59,759 bases of DNA, taken from positions 1-59,759 of the forward strand of contig JASBTC010000374.1 in NCBI GenBank assembly GCA_030148625.1, in the 5' to 3' direction. Source of the DNA: Sphingobium sp. (GTDB lineage Bacteria > Pseudomonadota > Alphaproteobacteria > Sphingomonadales > Sphingomonadaceae). Positions 16,937 through 24,527 of this stretch are shown here, in pieces. The notes beneath the pieces are model-generated. The model ran no database searches. It was not told the DNA's origin and worked only from the letters and a program-made list of their open reading frames with translations. Position 1 is the stretch's first letter. Each line of letters starts with the position of its first letter. The translations under genes and the position numbers were made by a program.

Positions 16937-17128
16937 ATGTCCGCCACCGTCGATTTCTACCTTCAGCGCGCCGCCGAATGCGCACGCGACGCCGAAGCCA
17001 CCAAGCTCGACAATGTCCGCGATCGCTGTCGGCGATCCGAAGCGGCGTGGCGCGAAATGGCCAACCGGCTGCTCCACACCGATTCACTGCGCGCAAGCCG
17101 CGAAGCGGACCGGCTGGCGGACGCTTGA
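16937..17128 (+). CDS. Small hypothetical protein, helical
   Basis: A 63-residue, charged, probably all-helical protein (VDFYLQRAAECARDAEATKLDNVRD...) of a type seen as hypothetical in many sphingomonads. A good ribosome site (GGAG) lies seven bases upstream of the ATG. The spacing of Ala/Arg/Leu suggests amphipathic helices. No catalytic motif and no membrane segment. Third gene after the cold-shock promoter. Function unknown. Confidence 0.65.
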   Translation: MSATVDFYLQRAAECARDAEATKLDNVRDRCRRSEAAWREMANRLLHTDSLRASREADRLADA

Positions 17129-17204
17129 TTGCGGGCGTCCGGGCCGCAGGGTTCGGGCGTGACGTGGTTTTCACGAGAGCTGGTGGCTGGATTGACTATC
17201 CTTT

Positions 17205-17290
17205 GTCATTCCCGCGAACGCGGGGATCCAGCTTTTCCGTGAAGCACCAGAAAGAAGAAGAAGCTGGATTCCCGCGTTCGCGGGAATGAC
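17205..17290. repeat. Palindromic intergenic repeat, GTCATTCCCGCG family
   Basis: Two inverted copies of a GTCATTCCCGCG...GCGGGG-type unit with its GATCCAGC / GCTGGATTC flank, separated by a purine-rich loop. The whole element can fold into one long hairpin. Related copies are at 21152-21237 and 29739-29820. It lies between convergent genes, so it could also act as a transcription end or RNA-stability element. Confidence 0.8.
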
Positions 17291-17327
17291 AGTTTGGGTA
17301 CCTCCATCCTGATGGATGCCCTCTCCC

Positions 17328-18713
17328 CTAATCCCCCGCAAAGCTGAACGGTGAGACCCCGCGTTCGCGTTCGTTGATCAGCAGGGTCCGCCCCGCCGGC
17401 GGATGCGCGCGTTGCGGGCAGTCGGGGCGGGTGCAACGGCGACAGCCGAGACCGATCGGCGTTGCCGGCCCGGCGCGCAGATCGATGCCCGTCGCGGCCG
17501 CGAGCGGGGTGGCGAGCGCGGCGTCGAGCCCCAGCCCGATCGCGAATTCGGCGGCAACCGCGCCATATCGGCGGCCCTGGGGCTGTACGGTGCGCGCGAT
17601 CGTGAACCAGCGGCTGCCATCCTCCAGCGCGACGAGATGGCGGACCAGCCGGCCCGGCCGGTCGAACGCATTGTGCAGCCGCCACAGCGGGCAGCGCACC
17701 GGGCTTTCGGCCAAAGCCGCGCCGCTGGCGCCCGCATAGAGTTTCGACGCCTGCCCCGCCCGGTCGATCCGGATCATGAAGAAAGGCAGGCCGCGCGCGC
17801 CGACGCGCTGCAATGTGGTCAGCCGGTGCGACACCTGTTCGAAACCGGCGCCGAAACGGCGCTGGAGCAGCTCGACATCGTAACCCGTCGCCTCGCAGGC
17901 GCGCAGGAAACGCGCATAGGGCATCATGATCGCCGCGGCGAAATAGCCGAGCAGATGCCGGCGATAGAGTCGTTCGCTCGCGCGTTCGGCGAAGCCGGCG
18001 CCGCGCACCAGCGCATCGACCTCCGCCCGCGCCTCGATCTGCGCGAGCTGGAACGACACCGCAAAGGTGCGCGACGCGGTGTCGAGCGTTTCGGAGAGCT
18101 GCAACTGGCGCGCATGCAGGTCGAGCCGGCGCAGTATGTCGGGCATCACGTCGACGGGCAGGATGCGGATCGCCAGCTGATGCTTGGCGCGCAGCCGCTC
18201 GGCAATGGCGCCGTAAAGATCGCCCGCGCCCAGCCGCAATTCGTCGGCCAGCGTTTCCGCCTGCGCATCGAGATCGGGGAAATGATTGCGCCAGCGCTCG
18301 ATCTCGCGCCGCACTTCGGGAATGCCGTCATCCTCCGCGGCGGGTGCCGCGCCCGCGCGCAACGCATCGAATGCGCGCGCAAATGCCTCCGCCCCGCCCG
18401 GCGCGCCGGCCAGCCAGTCGGCCAGTTCGGTGCGATCGATCTCCAGATCAGCGAACATCGGATCGGCAAGCCGGCGGCGGATCGCCTCCGCCCCCCCGCC
18501 CGGTTCGCCCGCGGCCAGCGCGCGCGGATCGAAATCGAAGCGCTCGGCCAGGCGCAGCATCAGCGCCGCGGTCAACGGCCGCTGATTGCGTTCGACGAGG
18601 TTGAGATAGCTGGGCGAGATCGCCAGCGCGTCGGCCATCGCCGCCTGGGTCATCCCCTGGGCGCGGCGCACGCGCTTCACCGCGTGCCCGGCAAACAGCT
18701 TGGTCTCGGCCAT
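17328..18713 (-). CDS. XRE-type regulator, ScfR/RamB-like
   Basis: Transcription factor of 461 residues. N-terminal Cro/C1-type HTH at residues 10-65 (RRAQGMTQAAMADALAIS, then LNLVERNQRPLTAALMLRLAERF). The middle is an IrrE-like/short-chain fatty acyl regulator domain (LYRRHLLGYFAAAIMMPYARF). The C-terminal DUF2083 part has clustered cysteines, GLGCRRCTRPDC, likely to bind a metal or Fe-S cluster. Actinobacterial RamB of this family controls glyoxylate-cycle genes, and here the gene is divergent from isocitrate lyase. Control of aceA in response to acyl-CoA or acetate status is therefore a strong inference. A TGTAA-N6-TTACA palindrome lies just upstream of its start. Confidence 0.9.
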   Translation of the reverse strand: MAETKLFAGHAVKRVRRAQGMTQAAMADALAISPSYLNLVERNQRPLTAALMLRLAERFDFDPRALAAGEPGGGAEAIRRRLADPMFADLEIDRTELADWLAGAPGGAEAFARAFDALRAGAAPAAEDDGIPEVRREIERWRNHFPDLDAQAETLADELRLGAGDLYGAIAERLRAKHQLAIRILPVDVMPDILRRLDLHARQLQLSETLDTASRTFAVSFQLAQIEARAEVDALVRGAGFAERASERLYRRHLLGYFAAAIMMPYARFLRACEATGYDVELLQRRFGAGFEQVSHRLTTLQRVGARGLPFFMIRIDRAGQASKLYAGASGAALAESPVRCPLWRLHNAFDRPGRLVRHLVALEDGSRWFTIARTVQPQGRRYGAVAAEFAIGLGLDAALATPLAAATGIDLRAGPATPIGLGCRRCTRPDCPQRAHPPAGRTLLINERERGVSPFSFAGD

Positions 18714-18723
18714 GACGCGACAT

Positions 18724-18739
18724 TGTAATTTTATTTACA
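18724..18739. promoter_or_regulatory. TGTAA-N6-TTACA operator candidate
   Basis: Perfect 5-base arms, TGTAA and TTACA, with an AT-only 6-base spacer, in the gap between the RamB-like gene and aceA. A similar half-site TTTACAA lies at 18786-18792. Its position ten bases upstream of the regulator start codon suggests autoregulation, and the second half-site may serve aceA. Binding is inferred. Confidence 0.45.
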
Positions 18740-18855
18740 GAATGACAAGCCTCAAGCGACGCCGAGCGACATTCGCACACGAAACTTTACAATCTTGAGT
18801 CGCTCCCGGCCCGCGCCTGCGCCATCAAATGGTCAATCGAATGAAAGGCCGTTGC

Positions 18856-20457
18856 ATGTCGTACCAGGATCATATCACGCAGACCGACCAGCTCATCCGC
18901 TCCAAGAGCGGCACATGGGACGGGATCAGCGCCGAGGCGGTCACCCGCATGCGCCTGCAGAACCGGTTCCAGACCGGGCTCGACATTGCGCGCTACACCG
19001 CGAAGATCATGCGCGCCGACATGGCCGCCTATGACGCCGATCCGGCCAATTACACCCAGTCGCTGGGCTGCTGGCACGGCTTTATCGGCCAGCAGAAGAT
19101 GATCTCGATCAAGAAGCATTTCGGCACCACCAAGGGCAAATATCTTTATCTGTCCGGCTGGATGGTCGCCGCGCTGCGCTCCGAATTCGGGCCGCTGCCC
19201 GATCAGTCGATGCATGAGAAGACCAGCGTGCCCGCGCTGATCGAGGAACTCTACACCTTCCTGCGCCAGGCCGATGCGCGCGAGCTGGGCGGCCTGTTCC
19301 GTGAGGTCGACGCGGCGCGCGACGCCGGCGATGCCGCCCGCGAAAAGGACGCGCTCGCCAAGATCGAAGGCTTCCAGACGCATGTCGTGCCGATCATCGC
19401 CGATATCGATGCCGGTTTCGGCAATGCCGAGGCGACCTATCTGCTCGCCAAGAAGATGATCGAGGCCGGCGCCTGCGCGCTGCAGATCGAGAATCAGGTC
19501 TCCGACGAAAAGCAGTGCGGCCATCAGGACGGCAAGGTGACCGTGCCGCACGAGGATTTCCTCGCAAAGGTCCGCGCCTGCCGCTACGCGTTCCTCGAGC
19601 TGGGCGTCGAGGACGGCATCATCGTCACGCGCACCGACTCGCTGGGCGCCGGCCTGACCAAGCAGATCGCGGTGAGCAAGGCGCCGGGCGATATCGGCGA
19701 CCTCTACAATTCCTTCCTCGATTGCGAGGAGATCGATCCGGCGACCGCGCGCAACGGCGACGTGATCCTCAACCGCGACGGCAAGCTGCTGCGCCCCAAG
19801 CGCCTGCCCAGCAACCTGTTCCAGTTCCGCGCCGGCACCGGCGAGGATCGCTGCGTGCTCGATTGCATCACCTCGCTCCAGAACGGGGCCGACCTGTTGT
19901 GGATCGAGACCGAGAAGCCGCATATCGAGCAGATCGCGGGCATGGTCGACCGCATCCGCGAGGCCGTTCCCAACGCCAAGCTGGTCTATAACAATTCGCC
20001 GTCGTTCAACTGGACGCTCAATTTCCGCCAGCAGGTGTTCGACGCCTGGACCCAGGCGGGCAAGGACGTGTCGGATTACGACCGTGCGAACCTGATGAGC
20101 GCCAGCTATGACGAGAGCGAACTGGCTGCCGAAGCCGATGAGCGCATCCGCACCTTCCAGCGCGATTCCGCCAAGCGTGCCGGCATCTTCCATCACCTGA
20201 TCACGCTGCCGACCTATCACACCGCGGCGCTCAGCACCGACAATCTCGCCAAGGAGTATTTCGGCGAGCAGGGCATGCTCGGCTACGTCGCCGGCGTGCA
20301 GCGCAAGGAGATCCGCCAGGGCATCGCCTGCGTGAAGCACCAGAACATGTCGGGCTCCGACATCGGCGACGACCATAAGGAATATTTCGCCGGTGAAGCC
20401 GCGCTGAAGGCGGGCGGAAAAGATAACACGATGAACCAGTTCAGCGAGGCAGCTTAA
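18856..20457 (+). CDS. aceA: Isocitrate lyase, long type
   Basis: Splits isocitrate into glyoxylate and succinate, the first step of the glyoxylate bypass needed for growth on acetate and fatty acids. It has 533 residues, longer than E. coli AceA (434). The catalytic loop is K219-Q-C221-G-H223 with the nucleophilic Cys; the second residue is Gln where the short form has Lys or Arg, which fits the long proteobacterial subfamily. IIADIDAGFGN carries the Mg-binding Asp residues. The ATG at 18856 has AAAGG eight bases upstream; upstream ATGs at 18841 and 18829 are less likely. Divergent from the RamB-like regulator. No malate synthase is in the window. Confidence 0.95.
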   Translation: MSYQDHITQTDQLIRSKSGTWDGISAEAVTRMRLQNRFQTGLDIARYTAKIMRADMAAYDADPANYTQSLGCWHGFIGQQKMISIKKHFGTTKGKYLYLSGWMVAALRSEFGPLPDQSMHEKTSVPALIEELYTFLRQADARELGGLFREVDAARDAGDAAREKDALAKIEGFQTHVVPIIADIDAGFGNAEATYLLAKKMIEAGACALQIENQVSDEKQCGHQDGKVTVPHEDFLAKVRACRYAFLELGVEDGIIVTRTDSLGAGLTKQIAVSKAPGDIGDLYNSFLDCEEIDPATARNGDVILNRDGKLLRPKRLPSNLFQFRAGTGEDRCVLDCITSLQNGADLLWIETEKPHIEQIAGMVDRIREAVPNAKLVYNNSPSFNWTLNFRQQVFDAWTQAGKDVSDYDRANLMSASYDESELAAEADERIRTFQRDSAKRAGIFHHLITLPTYHTAALSTDNLAKEYFGEQGMLGYVAGVQRKEIRQGIACVKHQNMSGSDIGDDHKEYFAGEAALKAGGKDNTMNQFSEAA

Positions 20458-20475
20458 GCCGCACGCTGCAATCAA

Positions 20476-20530
20476 GATCCTCCCTGAAGGGGAGGGGGAC
20501 CGCCGATCGAAGATCGGTGGTGGAGGGGTC
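20476..20530. repeat. Intergenic repeat with CCTCCC/GGGAGG stem
   Basis: Short repeat downstream of aceA: an inverted pair TCCTCCCTGAAGGGGAGGGGGA followed by a second small hairpin CCGATC-GAA-GATCGG. Such G-rich double-hairpin units are common between genes in this group of bacteria. Only this copy was seen in the window, so the family assignment is tentative. Confidence 0.5.
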
Positions 20531-20571
20531 CGGAATACCGGCCTTTTGAAAGTTTCCTGGGGAGGAAAGCA

Positions 20572-20603
20572 CGCCCGTCGGTGGAGAAATCCACCGGCGG
20601 GCG
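20572..20603 (+). terminator. Hairpin downstream of aceA
   Basis: CGCCCGTCGGTGG pairs with CCACCGGCGGGCG around a short loop, with one mismatch or wobble. It is followed by CTGTCCTTT, a weak T-rich tail. Probably the transcription end of aceA; the tail is too short to be certain of Rho-independent action. Confidence 0.5.
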
Positions 20604-20696
20604 CTGTCCTTTCAGTGTTCGTCTTTGTCTGCCGTGATTTAGCTTCGCTGGCCTACGGCTCCGAGCCGCCGGATGATTCCATCCGACCTGAAATCA

Positions 20697-21011
20697 CTAT
20701 TTCGAACCCCAGGCATACCAGCAAAAGGCCAGCAGCGGAGCGATCAGCGCCAGGCCGATCAGCAGGTTGCGGCCCAGGCTGACGCCGAAACGCTTGGGAT
20801 GCTCGCGCTTCACGCGTTCGACGATCGCCTTGAACGCCGGATCGCCGGCGAGATGGCCGACCTCTATGATCGGGCCGTTGGCGAGAAAGTCGAGCAGCGT
20901 CTCGGTCTCCGCCGCGTCGAGCTGCGGGTAGCGGCGCAGCAGCGTCGCGATATGGTCGCGATGATCGCGGTCGTCGGCGGGGACATGGTCGATGATCTGG
21001 ATATTGGTCAT
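20697..21011 (-). CDS. Hypothetical protein with C-terminal membrane anchor
   Basis: A 104-residue protein. The first 80 residues are soluble and charged (ATLLRRYPQLDAAETETLLDFLANG... then FKAIVERVKREHPKRFGVS). One membrane helix closes the protein (LLIGLALIAPLLAFCWYAW), so it is probably a tail-anchored inner-membrane protein facing the cytoplasm. The ATG at 21011 is chosen because the extra residues of the longer frame are low-quality; the upstream ribosome site is weak. No catalytic motif; neighbours give no clue. Confidence 0.7.
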   Translation of the reverse strand: MTNIQIIDHVPADDRDHRDHIATLLRRYPQLDAAETETLLDFLANGPIIEVGHLAGDPAFKAIVERVKREHPKRFGVSLGRNLLIGLALIAPLLAFCWYAWGSK

Positions 21012-21151
21012 GTTGGGTCTCTTCGATTGCGCAGGTGCGCAGCGGTGCCGTGCGCCGAACGGCGCGGCGGTCACCGGTTTTGAAATTGAGCTTTGAGCTC
21101 GCGCTTCATGCGATGCGGGAGGCAGGCCCGAACGTTCGGACCACCTATGCT

Positions 21152-21237
21152 GTCATCCCCGCGCATGCGGGGATCCAGTTGCATCGCTCTGTCCGGATGA
21201 ATCCGCGCCGCTGGATCCCCGCGTGCGCGGGGATGAC
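21152..21237. repeat. Palindromic intergenic repeat, GTCATTCCCGCG family
   Basis: Inverted pair with outer arms GTCATCCCCGCG and CGCGGGGATGAC and inner GGATCCAG / CTGGATCC. Same family as the elements at 17205 and 29739. It forms one long imperfect hairpin in a gap of about 250 bases that otherwise contains no gene. Confidence 0.8.
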
Positions 21238-21261
21238 ATGGTGGGATTCAGCCGGTCCGGA

Positions 21262-21654
21262 TCAAACTACGGGTGGTGCGCGGGCGCGATGGGCGCCGGA
21301 AACCGTGCTTCGGGGCGCATCGGATTCGATCGCGGCATAGGCCGAAACAATCGCGGCAGCCGGTGCGGCCACCATCGGCGCGCTGCCGGCAAGCGGCGGG
21401 TCGCCGCTGCCCTGGCCGGGCTTGTCGGGCGCCTGAAAACGCCCGGCCTTGACGATATCGGCGGTGCGGCCCTGGGCGATGATCGCCTGGATCGGCCGCG
21501 CCTCGATCGACAGCGGCCGGTTCGGCGAATCGGGTGCTTCAAGGCGCGGACCCGCCGCCGCCAGGTGTCCGGCAAGCAGCAGCAGCGCCAGCCATGACAG
21601 CAGGCGCCGGGCAAGGCGCGGCCTTTCAGGCTGGATGTCGGCGGCGGAATGCAT
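21262..21654 (-). CDS. Possible small exported protein
   Basis: A 130-residue frame with a signal-peptide-like start (RRLARRLLSWLALLLLAGHLAAA in type: basic end, Leu/Ala core, AxA-like cut). The rest is Pro/Ala-rich without a known domain. The start codon has no clear ribosome binding site. Codon use looks coding, but low-complexity content means it could be spurious. If real, it would be periplasmic. Function unknown. Confidence 0.45.
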   Translation of the reverse strand: MHSAADIQPERPRLARRLLSWLALLLLAGHLAAAGPRLEAPDSPNRPLSIEARPIQAIIAQGRTADIVKAGRFQAPDKPGQGSGDPPLAGSAPMVAAPAAAIVSAYAAIESDAPRSTVSGAHRARAPPVV

Positions 21655-21700
21655 GGGGCTTATCTAGGGTCTGTGCCACCAAATTGCACCCGCTCGCCCA

Positions 21701-21774
21701 CCGTTCGTCCCGAGCGAAGTCGAGGGACGTTTGGGTTTCGCGCCACGTGTCTCGACTTCGCTCGACACAAACGG
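21701..21774. repeat. Intergenic repeat, CGAGCGAAGTCGAG family
   Basis: Two inverted units: TCCCGAGCGAAGTCGAGGGA and TGTCTCGACTTCGCTCGACA, bounded by CCGTT and AACGG. Each unit is itself palindromic. The whole element recurs, reversed and nearly identical, at 26059-26126. Confidence 0.8.
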
Positions 21775-21829
21775 ATCTGAGAATCCTGGACGAGAGCGAT
21801 TAAGGTCGGCGCCCCAACCACCACCCGGC

Positions 21830-22423
21830 TCACCCAAAATCCCGCGTCAATTCCCGCCGCATCTCGTCGCCGATCAGCGCGATATGGCCGTAATTGGGAT
21901 GTTCCACATGAAACATCGCCGGTGCCGTTCCCGCGCGCCATGCCGCGATCTGGCCGGCGGTGAAGGGGAAGTGGAAGAAATGGACGCTCGATGCCTTGCC
22001 GTCGGGACGGCTACGTTCGACGTCACCCTCCGGCACCGCGGGCACGCGTTCGTCGCCGATCGAAATGAAGATCCGGTCCTCCACCCCGCCGAGCTGGCCG
22101 AGCACGCGGCCGCGGATCACCGGATCGTCGATCTCGAACATCATCGTCGCGGTGAGTTCGCTGCCGTCCGGGATCATCGGATTATAGGCGGCGAGTTCGT
22201 CGGGCAGCTGCGCATCGCCGCCCTTTTCGATCCGCAGCATCTCCTGGATCTGGAGCCACATCGAATCCCAGCTTTCGAACAGCACCGTCGCATGCGGCCC
22301 CACCGACAGCCGGCGCAGCCGCTTGCGCACGATATTCTCGTCGCGCTTGGCCTTGCGGATGCGGTCATAGTCGGGGACCGACAGGATATCGGCCGGGGTG
22401 ATGGTACGCGTTTCGCGGGGCAT
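21830..22423 (-). CDS. DUF3501 family protein
   Basis: A 197-residue cytosolic protein of the DUF3501 family, which has no established biochemical role. Family traits: ITPADILSVPDYDRIR at the N-terminus, followed by KRLRRLSVGPHATVLFESWDSMWLQIQEML, and FHFPFTAGQIAAW near the C-terminus. It ends with an M-F-H-V-E-H-P-N-Y segment rich in His. It starts five bases after the stop of the Fe-S protein gene and is the third member of a rubrerythrin - CCG protein - DUF3501 set, so a part in peroxide defence or Fe-S electron transfer is inferred from context. Confidence 0.9.
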   Translation of the reverse strand: MPRETRTITPADILSVPDYDRIRKAKRDENIVRKRLRRLSVGPHATVLFESWDSMWLQIQEMLRIEKGGDAQLPDELAAYNPMIPDGSELTATMMFEIDDPVIRGRVLGQLGGVEDRIFISIGDERVPAVPEGDVERSRPDGKASSVHFFHFPFTAGQIAAWRAGTAPAMFHVEHPNYGHIALIGDEMRRELTRDFG

Positions 22424-22428
22424 CTCGT

Positions 22429-23766
22429 TCAGTCCTTAAATCCATAGGCCTTGGCCATGATCTCGATCGGATGGCCGATCCGTTCGGGCACTTTTTCCGA
22501 TCCCGACAATTTCATGACCTGCTGCAGATGGGGGCCGGCCAGCGGGCATTCGCTGACCATATAGTCCGGATCGGTCTTGGCGAGCGCGCGGGCGGTGGGG
22601 CGGCCGATCTTGATGCCGGTGTCGAAATTCTCCGCCATGATGCCCCATTTGCCGCCATGGCCCGAACAGCGTTCGGTGAGCGCGGGGGTGGCGCCGGGGA
22701 TCAGCCGCAGCATCTCCATCGCCTTGGGCCCCATATTCTGCGCGCGGCTGTGGCAGGCGAAATGGACGCCGATCGAGGCGGGCATCGCGTCGATCGGGAC
22801 GAGCCCCGCTTCCTTCGACAGCGCGACCACATATTGCGAGAGGTCGTATGTATGCTCGGCCAGCCGCTTGACCGCTTCATTGCGGGGATGGAGCAAGGGC
22901 CATTCGAATTTGAGCATCAGCGCGCAGCTCGTCGTCAGCGGCACGATGTCGTACCCCTCATCGATCAGCGGGCCGAACCAGGCCGCGACCTGCTCGGCGG
23001 CGGCGGCCACCGCGGCGAGATCGCCATTTTCGAGCTTGGGCATCGCGCAGCATTGCGGATGCTCCACGCGTATCTCGACGCCATTATGCGCGAGCACCTT
23101 GATCGCCGCCTCGCCCGGCGTCTGATCGTTGAAATTGCCGTAACAGGTCGCATAGAGCGCGACCTTACGGCCGAAACCGGGCGCCTGGGGGTTGGGCGGG
23201 GGAATGCGATTCTCGACCGCACGGGTCAGCGGCACTTCCGCGAACTCGGGCAGATGCGCGCGCTTGTCGATGCCGAGCGTCGCCTGCATCACGCCGCGCG
23301 TCAGCCCGTTCGACTCCTTCGTCGCCCAATTGGCGACATCGTTGAGCATCGTGCCGAGCTTGCCGTTGCGATCGGTCTTGGCGAGCTCGCGATCGGCAAG
23401 GCCGGTCTCGCCCTTGCGATGCTCGACCGCGCGATAGCGCAGCATCAGGTGCGGGAAATCCAGGTCGAATTCATGGGGCGGCACATAGGGGCACTTCACC
23501 ATGAAGCACATGTCGCACAGGGTGCAGGCATCGACGACGGCCTTGAAACTCTCCGACGCGAGGCTTTCGACATCCTCATTCGGGCTTTCGTCGACCATGT
23601 CGAACAAGGTCGGGAAACTGTCGCACAGATTGAAGCAGCGGCGGCAGCCATGGCAGATGTCGAAGACGCGGCGCAGCTCGGCATCGAGCGCGTCCTCGTC
23701 GTAAAAAGCTTCGGATTGCCAATCGATCGGATGGCGGGTCGGCGCGTCGAGACTGCCTTCCTTCAT
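22429..23766 (-). CDS. Fe-S oxidoreductase with two [4Fe-4S] motifs and CCG domains
   Basis: A 445-residue protein of the GlpC/heterodisulfide-reductase-B type. Two ferredoxin-like clusters are visible near the N-terminus: CHGCRRCFNLC and CTLCDMCFMVKCP. Two cysteine-rich CCG domains follow: CYGNFN...CCAMP (around 215-250) and CHSRAQNM...RCSGHGG. Such proteins pass electrons to or from disulfides or quinones. It is not a full glycolate oxidase subunit because no flavoprotein partner is beside it. It sits between rubrerythrin and DUF3501 on the same strand, suggesting it supplies electrons for the rubrerythrin. That link is inferred. Confidence 0.9.
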   Translation of the reverse strand: MKEGSLDAPTRHPIDWQSEAFYDEDALDAELRRVFDICHGCRRCFNLCDSFPTLFDMVDESPNEDVESLASESFKAVVDACTLCDMCFMVKCPYVPPHEFDLDFPHLMLRYRAVEHRKGETGLADRELAKTDRNGKLGTMLNDVANWATKESNGLTRGVMQATLGIDKRAHLPEFAEVPLTRAVENRIPPPNPQAPGFGRKVALYATCYGNFNDQTPGEAAIKVLAHNGVEIRVEHPQCCAMPKLENGDLAAVAAAAEQVAAWFGPLIDEGYDIVPLTTSCALMLKFEWPLLHPRNEAVKRLAEHTYDLSQYVVALSKEAGLVPIDAMPASIGVHFACHSRAQNMGPKAMEMLRLIPGATPALTERCSGHGGKWGIMAENFDTGIKIGRPTARALAKTDPDYMVSECPLAGPHLQQVMKLSGSEKVPERIGHPIEIMAKAYGFKD

Positions 23767-23796
23767 GCGGATCCCCCTTATGCGAAAAGCAACATT

Positions 23797-23882
23797 CCGT
23801 TTGGGCTGAGCTTGTCGAAGACCATGCCTTTCCTTGCATCGGTCAAAGAAAGGCAGGACTTCGACAGGCTCAGCCCGAACGG
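23797..23882. repeat. Intergenic repeat, GGGCTGAGCTTGTCGAAG family
   Basis: Inverted arms CCGTTTGGGCTGAGCTTGTC... and ...GACAGGCTCAGCCCGAACGG, with an inner GCCTTTCCTT / AAAGAAAGGC stem. A long imperfect hairpin between the rubrerythrin and Fe-S protein genes. This unit type is widespread in sphingomonad genomes; only one copy is in the window. It could separate expression of the two genes. Confidence 0.75.
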
Positions 23883-23904
23883 TTCCGGTGAGGGATATCA
23901 GCCC

Positions 23905-24324
23905 TCAGGCGTCGAGCGTGTCGAGCGTCTTCTGGAATTTGCCGGCATGGCTCTTTTCGGCCTTGGCGAGCGTCTCGAACCAGTCGGCGATCTCGTCGAA
24001 ACCCTCGTCGCGCGCGGTCCGCGCCATGCCGGGATACATGTCGGTATATTCGTGGGTCTCGCCCGCGATCGCAGCCTTGAGATTGTCGGAGGTCGGGCCG
24101 ATCGGCAGGTCGGTCGCCGGATCGCCGGCTTCCTCGAGGAATTCGAGATGGCCGTGCGCATGGCCGGTTTCGCCCTCGGCAGTCGAACGGAACACCGCCG
24201 CGACGTCGTTATAGCCTTCGATATCGGCCTTTTGCGCGAAATAGAGATAACGGCGATTGGCCTGGCTTTCGCCGGCAAATGCGGCCTTCAGATTATCCTC
24301 GGTCTTCGTACCCTTCAAAGTCAT
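23905..24324 (-). CDS. Rubrerythrin, short form without rubredoxin domain
   Basis: Non-heme di-iron protein of 139 residues that reduces peroxide in the cytosol. The four-helix bundle shows the E-S-Q-A-N-R-R-Y motif ([15 protein letters not shown]), [13 protein letters not shown] and, in the second half, [15 protein letters not shown] and [11 protein letters not shown]; these give the Glu and His iron ligands. The C-terminal rubredoxin Cys4 domain of classical rubrerythrin is absent, so electrons must come from another protein, possibly the Fe-S protein encoded next. GAGGA lies eight bases before the ATG. Confidence 0.93.
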   Translation of the reverse strand: MTLKGTKTEDNLKAAFAGESQANRRYLYFAQKADIEGYNDVAAVFRSTAEGETGHAHGHLEFLEEAGDPATDLPIGPTSDNLKAAIAGETHEYTDMYPGMARTARDEGFDEIADWFETLAKAEKSHAGKFQKTLDTLDA

Positions 24325-24527
24325 GGCGTGTTCCTCGCAAAACTGTCTGAGTCGTCCGCATATTTTGCGGCATCATCAGGCTAGCAGCACCGAAACCGCT
24401 AGCAAAATCGATTTGTTGACAGTTTCTGATCAACTGAAGCGATCAGTGACCCGCTATCGCGACGCTGACAGGCATGTTAGTAATTTGGCGATAGCAGGGG
24501 CCGCGAAAGACGCGGAAGAGAGGTAGG

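Noticed and set aside
22471..24384. 637-codon open frame on the plus strand
   Set aside because: Runs opposite the Fe-S protein and rubrerythrin, both with clear motifs and ribosome sites, and crosses an intergenic repeat.
24416..24445. TTGACA as -35 of the monooxygenase gene
   Set aside because: No acceptable -10 hexamer occurs at 16-19 bases from it.
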